DNA of 64,000 bases from Aquatica leii (lineage: Eukaryota > Arthropoda > Insecta > Coleoptera > Lampyridae): the NCBI GenBank assembly GCA_035610365.1, contig CM069436.1:61457505-61521504 (forward strand), given 5' to 3'. Below the pieces are notes generated by a model. That model ran no database searches. It was not told the DNA's origin and saw only the letters and a program-made list of their open reading frames with translations. Positions 53,455 to 64,000 of this stretch are shown here, piece by piece (position 1 is the stretch's first letter; each line of letters begins with the position of its first letter). The translations under genes and the position numbers were made by a program.

Positions 53455-56400
53455 CATTAATGGTCCCTTTTATTTATAATTCCAACAATTCATCTTAGAG
53501 AAAATCCAACTATCTGAAGTGCTTTAAACTTAGTCTAGCAGAAACTACTGTATATTTAGAAACCGTTTGCGAGAAGACAACGCATTTACCCTTACACCGT
53601 TTTTGCAATACGACTGGCGTTGAGCTTGCCGTACCCAAGTTTCTGTATAGTCACTCTGACGTTTCGCTTTAAAACAAGTTCAACCACAAACAGATAATGT
53701 AATAATAGAGCAACCTGTTGTGGTTGCCCATAACGCATTCCAAAAGTTAGATTAAAACGTGATTGATAAATATCCTAAGATACAAAACATTGAGGCAAAC
53801 TACCAAGCGTTGCGTGGCAAGAAAGTTTCTAGGTGGTTCTTAGATAAAATGCCATGTATAACAAATTTCTTTCAATTACAAAAGTTTCTTAACGTTAATC
53901 TACAAATAAAAGATTATTAATAGCTGTGGAAAATTAACACATTGGACGAGTTGATCACAGCAACCGATAGTAAGACTTGTTTAAGTCGTATTACTTAAGA
54001 GTCATTTGTTTCCAGTGAGTTAAGAGTGCCGTAGAACAGACGCCAGACGTTTTGAGAAAATTATTTTAGCTATGTATGTATTTTTTGTTTGTTTATGAGT
54101 AAATTTGTAAACGTAAAGATGATTGGAGAGATTAACGTTGATAAAAGGTGTGCATTGTTTTCAGTAATGTGCATAAAGCACCGTTGAGAAAATTATATGA
54201 GTTTATAAAGGTAAGAAAATACAAATTGTATAAGTTCTATGAAAAAAAAACAAAAACAAATTTGGAAAAATCGTAAATTAGTTTTACAAAAAAGCGCTAA
54301 TGGAGTGAAGTTTCCTAATAATGGGTGTCACTGCTTAAAAGCAAGAGCCTATTAAATATTACTCTTTCTTTCCTAATACAAAATTTTAGTTTGTATGGTT
54401 TTTCATTTTAAAAATGTTTCGCGTTTAAAAAAGAAAATACAATTTTGAAAGCGTTGCAAATAAGTACAACGCTAATAGCGCGTGACAGTGACAAGAGCCA
54501 AATTAAATTTTAGATGGAAACCATGAAAATATTTATATTCAAAACAATTTGTTCGCGTTTAATCATATTATAAAAAATTAACCTATATTTTAGTAATGAA
54601 TTTTTTTATTGGTGCCAATATACGTCGATCACGTTTATGTAATTTTAATATTTATTTTCAAACGAAAAAACATATCTTTGCGTACACAAATAGCTAAACA
54701 TGTGCTTCAATTTCAAATGAAAACTTTTCCTCTACGCCTTTACAAATTATACATAAACATCCACAACGTAACGTCAGAGACAAAACACACAAACCGTTTG
54801 AACAAAATAAAACAACTTTGATTATTAAAGAAAAACAAATTAGAAATAAACACTTTTTATTTCAGTTCACCGTAATTATTACTGCTGTAAATATATACAA
54901 AATGAATTTTTGGTTATACACAAATGAAGACACTTAACACAAGTAGTGTAGTATATTTTGCATATATTAATAGTGTCTGCATATTTGTTGTACTATATAT
55001 TTAGAAATTCGGTTTTAATTATATTGTCGCATATTACTTACGCGTATTTATGTTTTCAAGTTATAGGATTAACAGCTTTCTTAAATTCATAAAACAATTA
55101 TTAAAAGTAAACAAAAAAGTGTAATTCTTAAGAATATGGTGATTTAGTGTTGTTCTTGTTCTCCTTAAATAAAACAAAAGAAATACAGCGAGTTTTATTA
55201 GAAAACAACTAATTTAAAACTTTTTATTCAAAATTATAGTGTCTACTCTGAAATAATATTTTTAAAAAATTATTGAAGCGTTTGTTGTTTTCAACCTGGA
55301 AAACGGTAAGTATTAAAGTATAGTAAGCATTTTAAATTAAATACTGCTTAATTTTTTTAATTGATTTTGATTGCTTTGTAAAATTCAGATTCTATTTTAT
55401 AAGCAATAGCGTTACATAAACAGTAATAATAATCGTTTAATTGCAGATCTGATGCTGACGAAAGCATTTGATCGACTCGCATGTGCTACAAGAAAGATAA
55501 ATATATTTCTAAAAAAATCGTTTGTGTAAAATGTTGGTTTCTTCGAACATTCCCTTAAATAAATTAAGCAATCCAGCTTTTAACACGTTCGTTGCGTACG
55601 TCGCCTTGTTACAATTCATCCGATGTGCTTGCGGCGCACATTGACGCCTTTAAGATATAGATTTTGTTTAATATTAATAACGATTATATTATTGACATCT
55701 AAAAGTATACAAAATTTATACGTAATTACTTTTTAAACAAAAGTTATGAACAAATTATTAGCAATTTACTACATATATCTAAATAACCCAGTTTGGCATA
55801 ACACTGAAAACAAAACTAAACCGACCAAATAGTAAGTCCTCAACTAGCATGAAATCGTTTGAGTTTCTCGATATTAATAAGTTCTTTTTCAGAAATCTCA
55901 TAAAACACACTTTATAAAACCCTTGTTTCTAAATGACCAACTTTTGTAAATAACAACAAAAGATATGAATGCGTATATTGAGATATTATGTAGAAGATAA
56001 TGTAAATGTAGGTCAGAAAAAAAACGGTTGAATAACTACTAGAGAATTACATAAGCTTATAACATTTAGTTGTATATTTATAAATTTGTGACCTTTCTGA
56101 GATGTCTTCAACTGAAATTCCTTCAAGGTATACTTCCATATTGAATTAGTGCTAAACAAGTGTTAGAAACAAAGGACTAAATACTATTTACATTTATGTT
56201 ACCCAGCGTCTTTTTATAACCATAAACCTTTATATTTGCCATTGTCAAATATCATATTATTAAACAAACATTCTTCAAGAAAGAAGTATACTGCAGGTAG
56301 ATAAGGTATATGTATAAGCCCCACCAACTGAAAATAAAGTAGGTAGTCAGCATATTTGTCAAGAACTTCGGGACTCTTCAGCACCGTGATAACTTCGATG

Positions 56401-56895
56401 TGTCTTCGCAACCATTACTGAGAACTTTACTTTTATAAACTCCTGGTTATCGTCACAGAATACGACTTTAATTGGTACATCGATTGTAAACACACGCAAC
56501 GTTTAATGTTAAGTTAAGATTAGATCGTATCAATATTGCTCAAACTGATTTCACATTTCAGATCTAATTCGCATTCACATTTATAAAACTTAAAAATAAG
56601 TCAAACTATCAAATCTTTCAACCTACTTTTTAAAACCATACGTCGTCTTACAATCTCAAATTCAAAACCACCTCATACGGATCGTCTAAAATCCATAAAA
56701 GAACTGTACCTCTTTGACCTATTGTAAGTACCATTCTGTTCACTAGCTAGAAAATATATTTTTTCCACTACTAGTTGTATACGCTTGCATTATTACGTAA
56801 AATAGTAGGTCGTGAAGTTTTACTTTTTTATCTATTAAACTAATGACAACATTAAATTTGATTTAGTAACAGATAGAAAGGTTTTAATAATTCTA
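53455..56895. other. AT-rich DNA, no recognised gene
   Basis: Short frames only (for example 54609-54821 and, on the reverse strand, 56214-56411), none with a known motif. A less AT-rich patch at 53.5-54.1 kb is unrecognised. Confidence 0.5.
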
Positions 56896-56900
56896 GTAGT

Positions 56901-57394
56901 GAAAAATAGTATATTAAAATATAAGTTGCAGAAGGCAAAATGGATAAGTGTTTGAATAGCCTTCTGCAACGAATGTTTTATACTATTTTCTCTATTTCGG
57001 TCGATATTTACATTATTTATTAAATTCAAAATGTCCATTATTTTCCAGTAGGGAAATTTTTATTAGAATTTTTGTGTTGGCAACGGTGATACATATTTGA
57101 CTAGACATATTTGACACATATTTGACACATTTACCTAGTTTTCTGCTGTCATTGGGTGGCAATTAGAAATCAGGATGTAAAACTTAGAAAATAAAAGTTA
57201 CCAAAAATCGTTAAAGAATAGACTTCATTCTAACACTTAAATTCGTGCGTGAAAGAGTAATTTTAAAACCGAAATAGAGAAAATGTATTTATACCACGGT
57301 TGAGAAGTTCATTATAACCTGTGCGATTTATATCCCTCCACGCTTCGAGTCTCGCGATATAATCGCTTAGGTTATAACCATACACTTCTCAACC
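56901..57394. repeat. Composite inverted-repeat element
   Basis: Three nested relations are visible. First, 56901-56992 is a hairpin with arms around GTTGCAGAAGGC/GCCTTCTGCAAC. Second, 57298-57394 is a hairpin with arms around GGTTGAGAAGT and TATAACC/GGTTATA. Third, ACCGAAATAGAGAAAA occurs at about 57269-57284 and inverted at about 56987-57002, linking the two hairpins. About 265 bases separate the inverted copies. No coding capacity was seen. Confidence 0.65.
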
Positions 57395-57949
57395 TTGATA
57401 TATAATATACTATTATTCAATATTTTTCGCGAATTTACAAGATAAACTTTTCCTTGCTTTCTTAATTGCACCCATATATTCAACAATTAGAAACCATAAA
57501 CTGAAACCCCATTATCTCCTTAAGTCTTATGCGTTTCCCCCTATCTCCCGTTGTGGTTAAAATTTATATCGAATCATTCAAAATCGCTATTTTTGAATCG
57601 TCATTATTAAAAGTTAAAGTCTGCTGTAGATATGTTGATGAATTGTCGGTAGTCCCAATGGTCATTTCTAATTATTTCCGTTTTTTGAAAAATTGTAATT
57701 CGTCATGAAAGTTGACGATAATGGTTTTCTCTCATTTCTCCACATTCTCGTTATTCGTAATTGCTAAATTTGTATTTTATGGAAATCTAAAAAAGCTCAA
57801 AAATCATGCTGGCACCAAAAATAAAAATAAATACAAAAAGATGTTATGGGATAACGCGCAGTTAAATTGTTGTGGTTAAATGAACTTGCTATTCGGCACA
57901 TTATTTTCAAGTACACTAGATAATACCTCCTCCATTGCATTAAACACAA

Positions 57950-58500
57950 ATGTCTAAACGTCGCATCGCCGAAAATTGTTCGTTACTCGCGTAAATAATT
58001 GCACATTCTGTCTAATTGCGTTTGCTGCCGCAAAAAATCGATTTTGCAGCTCCTGCTTACATGCGGAGGAGCTCTGTCGTGCTTAAACCACATTGTTCTG
58101 CGAACTTCAAAAGGTAAGTCATCAAATTTTTGCGCAAACGTTTCTTGTAAAAGTACAAGTTGTCTGTAAGCCTTTCTGGTAAAATAAACGGTTCAATTAA
58201 ACCATTTCTTAAACACCCGCCCAAACATTAACAGAAAACCGCCACTGAAAGTTAGTTTGTTGAATTTCATGAGAGTTTTGACACTAAAGTCAAGGTTGAC
58301 AGCTTCGTGTTGCTACAACCACTCACAAAACTTAAGTCGCGGTTCAAAATTAACGTCGATTAACTGTTGGACTCGTTTAAACTTGGTAAGAATACACAGA
58401 ATAATTTCTTAAAACACGATGTAGAGTACTATGGGACACATTAGCTGCAGGACATATTTCCCAAGTACGACTTCGTTTCCAATCTTCTACAATTTCTAAT
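57950..58500 (-). pseudogene. Mariner-like transposase fragment
   Basis: Reverse-strand reading gives INVNFEPRLKFCEWL-like sequence (about 58.34 kb), NLDFSVKTLM, then FTRKAYRQLVLLQETF, DDLPFEVRRTMWFKHDRAPP and HVSRSCKIDFLRQQ (58.02-58.14 kb). The WFKHDRAPPH block corresponds to WFQHDGAPPH with the second catalytic Asp. The C-terminal third with WPPRSPDL is missing and several stops occur. Confidence 0.75.
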
Positions 58501-58599
58501 ATCTGCACATACATTGAAGAAAAACAAATGTTAAAGCATTGATTTTATTGAAAAAAATTATTTTTCTTCTGTTGCTAATACATGAAGTTGTTTCCTCTA

Positions 58600-61500
58600 A
58601 TTTTCCTAAGTCCTTGCACACACGCCAAAATAAAATTTATTGAAGGCAATTGTCTATTAGGATATCGCCCAAACCACAATCTACGTGTGGTGTGGAACTT
58701 ATAATTACACTCACCGTACATTAAAACACTATTGTACATAATAAAAAAATTTTAATTAAACATTATGAAGTACGAGTACGTTTGCACGAATCACTTAGAA
58801 TCAACTAAAGAAATCCGTTAAAGCATCGAGACAGAAATAAATCACATTGCTGAACTCGGTTCTAAGAAAGACGAATTTTGCATTGAATTATCTGAAGTGT
58901 TGCTTTGGCTACAACCGGAGATAAATGTGATCGTGTACACAAAGTACATTTTGTAGAGCTAGATCAGTAATAAATCTAAAAAATAAATATTAGTATCCGC
59001 TTTAATTATTTTATCAACAATTTATTAATTAAAGTAAATAATGAACACAATACATCAATAAGTTTCACGGATTTTACAACATTACCCACCATTTACCGCA
59101 TAGTTACAATCAACACTCAATTTCCATTTGTTTAGATAGTCAGGACCGGTATAAAAACTTTAATTGCAAATACTTGAGAACTGGACCAAAGTTTGTAGTC
59201 TTATTTCAAATACACCCTGTATATAAGAAAAGTACTTCTTCATAAGTCACTTCTTTGAAGTTCTAAATTAGTGTAGTTAATAAGTTTATTAAAAGTTCTT
59301 AATTAGATTTTCAATTACTTGTTCCAAGTTTATTAATTTCTTTTTGGTGCTTAACAGCGCTACGTCTGACATAATCAAAACATTTTGCGTACAGACGCTA
59401 TTTGTATTGTTAACAGTGAATTGAAAATTTGATCTTGTTAAAAAAATAAATTTGAATTGTGAATATTTTCATTATCTTAACAGCAGTATGCCGATAAACT
59501 TAATGCGACCTTTGGTAATGAAGTACCTTCCATGACCACAATATTATTTAAGATACTTACTTTGGAGTGAAAAAACTGGTGCCAATTGGCTTAATCGAAT
59601 GCAAACATGTGTAGATGTTAGAGGAGAGTGCTTTAAAAACCGATAAACAAAATTTCTAGAGTCCAATCATTGTTTTATTTATTCGTACCCTCGTAGATAT
59701 CCTTTTTATTCACTGATAGTAATGAGAAATAATAACCAAAACCTTAGCATTTTCAAAAAAAATTTAATTGTTAAATATTTTTAGGGTAAATGGTGTAATA
59801 TTTATTTAGAATAATATGAATGCGAGCTTTCGAACTTGGTCTGAGTTCTTCGTCACGTCACAAAGAACTTAGACCAAGTTCGAAAATAAATATTACACCA
59901 TTTACCCTAAAAATATTTATTATGTTTTATGGTGAAAGTTTTATGTCTAAAAAAAATTTAATTGGTCTCTAGCATGTGTTTTACTACTTTTAAATTAAAA
60001 AACAGTTCCAGTCATTTTTGATGTTCTTTAATACGCCAATTTCTCCAATACACGCACAATCACATGAGCAATGAAAGCTATATACGCAGTTAGACTGAAA
60101 AAGAATAACTAATTCACAAGATTTAAGAATAGACTCTAAAAGTAGAAAATCTAATAACAATGTTGTGCTTTGACAAGATATACCCAACAAGATCTTTAAC
60201 ACAGAGTAGATAAGCGATAAATGCCGGTTGAGACTTAGTTAACGTTGGTTAGATGATTCAACTTTTTTGAAAATTTTGTAATTATTTAAGAAAACACAGT
60301 TTTATTTTGTTGTGATTTATAACGTCGATATAATCCAAAACTCCACCAATTTATTTTAACTTAATTATATGTCGCTAATTAACTTGTTTGAATATTTACG
60401 TACATATTTTATTTTAATATCAATTTGCAGATTATGATTTGTTCACATGTTCTTTCGATATATTTACAGATTAATTTTTATTTTAGTTTTGTTTATTTCG
60501 AATTAGAATTAGAGATTTAGTGTCAACACACTGCATGTTTTTGACACTTAGGCACTTAGATCAACTTAGATGTTTAATAGAACAACGATAAAAACTGTAT
60601 ATGTTTTTAGTTATTAATCACAATAAAATTGAAGTGATTAATCATTAACTAACTATTAGTCATAAAGCATGAGCCATTAATCATTAATGATCCATCGTTA
60701 AAATCAGCTTTTGCCCAGTCATTATACATGTTTTGTGTAAAATTTGTAGTCAAACATATTAGTGTTAGTCATGAAGACAGACAGACAGATCCAACTAAAT
60801 ACATGAGGTTTATCTCCCCTCAAAAAATTATAAAAGAATCAGTTTTTTATTGAAGATGTTGCATTACTTAGATTTTGTTAAATATATTTTTGTCTCAACG
60901 CCGGCAAATGAACAATAAATTAAACAAACAAATACTGCAAGCATTAATTTTGTTTATCATTTTTACAATTTTATGGAAATTGTTCACCACGTTGTTTTTA
61001 ATTTAAAACTCTTAATTCTATGCGTATTTTATGCGCATATTCATTTTATTTTTCTTGCATATAATTCACCTCGATAGTAATTATTATTCCTCGCATCTAT
61101 GTGAAGTTCAAGTAATGTAATTGATATGAAAGTAAATAGAAAAAAAAACGAATAAAAAAATTACATAAAGCCGTGGGTACATTGCAGGAAATCAAATGTC
61201 AGCTCTATCTTAATACAATAAAGTATAAAAAAGCTTTTGTGACATTCAATTTTGTTTTGTTAACGTTTTACGAAATCGGAAAGTAATTGGAACGGTGTCG
61301 CATTTTTTCTAATTCTCATTTATATTAACGTCTTCTTTGACAAGCTTTTGTCCGTATTTGCCTAAATTATTTTATTTTAAATTCGTCTTCATCTACGGCA
61401 TCCTGTAATAAAATTCTCGTGTTTTCGTGATTTCTATTTAGCGGTGATTCCTTATAAATTTTCTAGTTTTTGTAAGAGACGTCGCCGGTATTCTCGAAAA

Positions 61501-62540
61501 TATTTATTACAATCGTTTTTGCGCCTTTTCCTAGTTGAGCTGTCTGCTTATCTAATACTAGAAAAACAAATGCATGTCCTGGCACTTATTTCATTTATAA
61601 AAGGTCAGGAAGTACATTTGTTATTATAAGTAAAAAACAAAAAAAAAATACTCGAGTTTTGTAAGTTTTAACTGTTTAAAATTCAGAAACAAACTATGCA
61701 AGTACATTTAAGCACTTAAATATTGAAAACATTTCTGTTACTTCTTAACACGTAATACAAATTGTTTTGTTAAATATAGAAGTACTAAACATCTGAATTG
61801 CAAATACGTTCTTAACAAAGATTTAAAGCTGTTTTGTAATACATATTCATTTATGTCACGGATTATTTGTAAAATATTAGCTTTCGCCCTCTTGCTTGCG
61901 TCATCAACTAACCTAACATCTTGATGTCATGTTAAACATTGCATTTTATCAAAACATTGTTCAACATTTTTTATCTCTAAACCATTAATCTTCTGAACAA
62001 GATTTAATACCCACAATGTGCTCGAGTTTTTTGTAAAAATGTTAGCCAAAATACTGACATTTTCGCGTATTTATTTACACTATAAATAACAATTAATTAA
62101 TAAATTAAGTTGTGTAATAGTTATTATTTCTATGGCCACAATATTTATTACAATATTATTCAAAACATCTTGGTTTTATTATAGATCATACGTATTTGTG
62201 AAAATAAACCTTCAAACGTCGAACCGAAAGCGACTTTCGATTAATGCTAAAACTTTTAATCCATATTTCACTAACTGGAAGTTTTCATCTGTTGAAACGT
62301 AAAATTAGTTACTGGTTTATTTTTACACTTGTTGTAGATTTTACTGGTATAGTCTTTGTTATTTATGTATTGGTTACTCATTGGTTGATTTCAATAAATA
62401 AGTAACTATCAAATGATAAAAAAAAACTTGTCAATAAAACATACAAATAAACAAGTGTGACACAATCTTCAACTTTTCTTGAGATACATTATTTATCTGA
62501 TCAGGCAAATCATCCTTAAGTATTGACTATATGAAAAAAA
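58600..62540. other. AT-rich DNA, no recognised gene apart from the foldback at 59.8 kb
   Basis: Only short chance frames (59990-60202 reverse, 61444-61629 forward). No transposase motif, tandem array or RNA gene was recognised. Confidence 0.5.
59772..59953. repeat. Foldback of the dispersed repeat seen at 46.4 kb
   Basis: The left arm TAAATATTTTTAGGGTAAAT to GAACTTGGTCTGAGTTCTT pairs with the right arm AAGAACTTAGACCAAGTTC to ATTTACCCTAAAAATATTTA (ending 59919). The right copy then continues TATGTTTTATGGTGAAAGTT to 59953, as at 46.4 kb. Both arms carry the relics of the ribozyme-like core, but CUGANGA is broken in each. Confidence 0.85.
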
Positions 62541-62549
62541 AGGAACAAG

Positions 62550-63950
62550 ATAATCTATGGTGCTTTGCTTCTGTGCCACTGTTCTAACTAGTCTGAATAC
62601 AACGGCGGCTTATTCAGGCATCCCTTGTGTCTCGGATTCAGGATATTTTTCACCTGTCAGCGCGCCCCCAAAGAAAAATGAATCAAAGATACGGTTACCT
62701 ATAATGGCAGGCCAAAAGTTAAGTTTTTGTGGAAATTGACGGTACCTACTACAGAAAAGGTCGGAAACAGAATCCATTTTTCTGAGCACAAAAATGTCAA
62801 AAAAGTGTAACCTTGAACCACGATCATTTTGGTACCATATCGCTTTATTGAACAGATCTAGATTTTCTTCATCTGGGTAAAGTATTGCAAGTGCTAATTC
62901 GTCTCTTAAAAATTCAAGGTATTTTTCACCTGTCAACGCGCCCCTAAAGAAAATTCGACGATACGGTTACCTACAATTCCAACCCAAACGATAACTTTTT
63001 GTAGAAACTGACTAAGAGTTTCTATTTTGTAGTGTTGATTTTCAGGAAACCAATATTTACAGTTTTGCCTATTTACTGTACCGTCGAGATAAAAGGTAGC
63101 TTTATCGGAATATACAATACTCGGTAAGAATTCTTCGTCATTATTCAGACGTTGAAACATGGTTTCGCAAAACTCTAACCGGCGGTCAAGATCATCTTAG
63201 TTTAGTTTTTGAACCAAAACCACTTTATACGGGTGAAATTTTTCTAACTTTTTATATTTTAAAACGAAACTTGGAACTATTTCGTTGTCTGCTGCCGCTT
63301 GGCGTATGGATAAATGGAAGTTTTCTTGAAACTCAAGTAGAACGTTTAATTTAACATTTTTCTGGACGGTTCGACGGCCTATTGTAGTGCGATCTCTCGC
63401 ACTACCCACTTCCAAAAACTTTTGCTAGATCTTGCGTAGTGGACTATGCAATTGGTTCTCTGTTAGGATATTTGTTATTCAATAAACGGAAAACTTCAAT
63501 TTGTGTGCAAACTCTGTCTCGGTAACCCTTCATTATCAAAATTTCTATGCTTTCACTTAAACGACAGACCATTTTCAAATAGTATAGGAAAGAAAAATAA
63601 ATTTGAGATATTACTATAAAGCAATAATTAATCAGCAAAATATAACAAAAATTGTCGAGGCACACGTGCAAAACTCTGACAACCATCAAAACCGTTTGTT
63701 TTTTTCCAGTGCTTCATTGATAATTGGTCTAATCGCATAACTTTTACTTAAATTTTTGAAACTTTGAAATGGAATATCTCGGAAACTTTTCTCTTCAAAC
63801 TCACACTTTTTTGACATTCTTGTACTCAGAAAAATAAATGATCGAAATCCATTAAAAAAATATAGGTTGCCATTTAAAAAAAATGTTGCTAACGTTGTAA
63901 CTCGAAAACAAAACACGAGCGAAAATGTCAATGACCGAAAAAAACAAACA
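62550..63950 (-). pseudogene. Mariner-like element with internally duplicated transposase segment
   Basis: Reverse-strand order: MVCRLSESIEILIMKGYRD and RVCTQIEVFRLLNNKYPNR (63.45-63.57 kb), RTTIGRRTVQKNVKLNVLLE (63.35-63.4), FHLSIRQAAADNEIV, then the catalytic block IVYSDKATFYLDGTVNRQNC (63.05-63.11 kb). KVIVWVGIVGNRIVEF, ARLTGEKYLEFLRDELA and WYQNDRGSRLHF (62.83 kb) follow. KLNFWPAIIGNRIFDSFF and LTGEKYPES then appear a second time in diverged form (62.65-62.74 kb). The first Asp (SDKAT, usually SDEAT) and second Asp (QND) are present; the third block is missing. A reverse-strand leader of 63.69-63.93 kb precedes the transposase. Confidence 0.8.
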
Positions 63951-64000
63951 AAATCGACGACGCGTCCGAGGAAATTTCCTCAAACTTTATCATTTAGGAA

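Noticed and set aside
55577..55655. ACACGTTCGTTGCGTACGTC to TTGACGCCTTTAA, reminiscent of piggyBac-type ends
   Set aside because: The two ends are not convincing inverted repeats and no transposase is nearby.
48324..64000. Search for the N-terminal CG-1 exon (HRWNTNE-like) of Camta on the reverse strand
   Set aside because: No matching sequence with splice sites was seen; the exon is probably outside the window.

Overview
The window looks like a piece of an AT-rich arthropod nuclear genome, most likely an insect and possibly a beetle. The reasons are one conserved animal gene split by spliceosomal introns, short introns of about 50 bases next to very long ones, and a dense sediment of insect-type DNA transposons and non-LTR retrotransposons. 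The species cannot be fixed from the sequence alone. No bacterial-style gene, operon, tRNA or CRISPR array was seen.

The only functional protein gene I can support is a calmodulin-binding transcription activator (CAMTA) on the minus strand. Eleven coding exons run from about 48.3 kb down to 0.2 kb. The first two (48.26-48.32 and 32.55-32.69 kb) and the third (4.52-4.59 kb) carry most of the CG-1 DNA-binding domain and are separated by introns of about 15.6 and 28.0 kb. The other eight exons are packed into 0.18-4.4 kb and carry the end of CG-1, a long low-complexity transactivation region, the TIG domain, ankyrin repeats and a serine-rich tail. The 5' end (start codon and N-terminus) lies beyond 48.3 kb and was not found. 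The IQ/calmodulin-binding part should lie beyond base 1. The TIG exon contains two compensating one-base homopolymer indels.

Everything from 48.3 to 64 kb, and the two giant introns, is intronic or upstream DNA filled with decayed mobile elements. In order: a KIAA1586-like hAT remnant (7.86-10.3 kb), an intron-bearing Tc1/mariner-superfamily transposase (14.7-16.2), a second hAT tail (18.4-19.4), a non-autonomous hAT-like element (20.45-21.06), a second Tc1/mariner-superfamily remnant (24.6-25.7), a Tc1 fragment (26.2-26.7), a pogo/Tigger-like element with a 344-bp tandem duplication (26.8-28.75), two hairpin MITEs (29.87-30.03 and 30.11-30.28), a mariner-like element (36.7-37.8), a Tc1 element (38.4-39.2), an RTE-type LINE tail (42.0-42.5), an R1-type LINE (43.8-46.3) split by a foldback element (45.05-45.5), a mariner-like element with an intron (46.6-47.35), an antisense 18S rRNA fragment (52.17-52.38), a Tc1 element (52.5-53.45), a mariner-like fragment (57.95-58.5), a foldback repeat (59.77-59.95) and a mariner-like element (62.55-63.95). 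All transposase frames carry stops or frameshifts, and several have lost catalytic residues.

The most unusual signal is a recurring hammerhead-ribozyme-like core: CUGANGA, a perfect stem-loop, then GAAA. It occurs in three unrelated-looking repeats (30.88-30.91, 45.18-45.37 on both arms of the foldback, and 46.32-46.35 kb, with decayed relatives at 59.8 kb). This is an inference from motif and stem pairing only.
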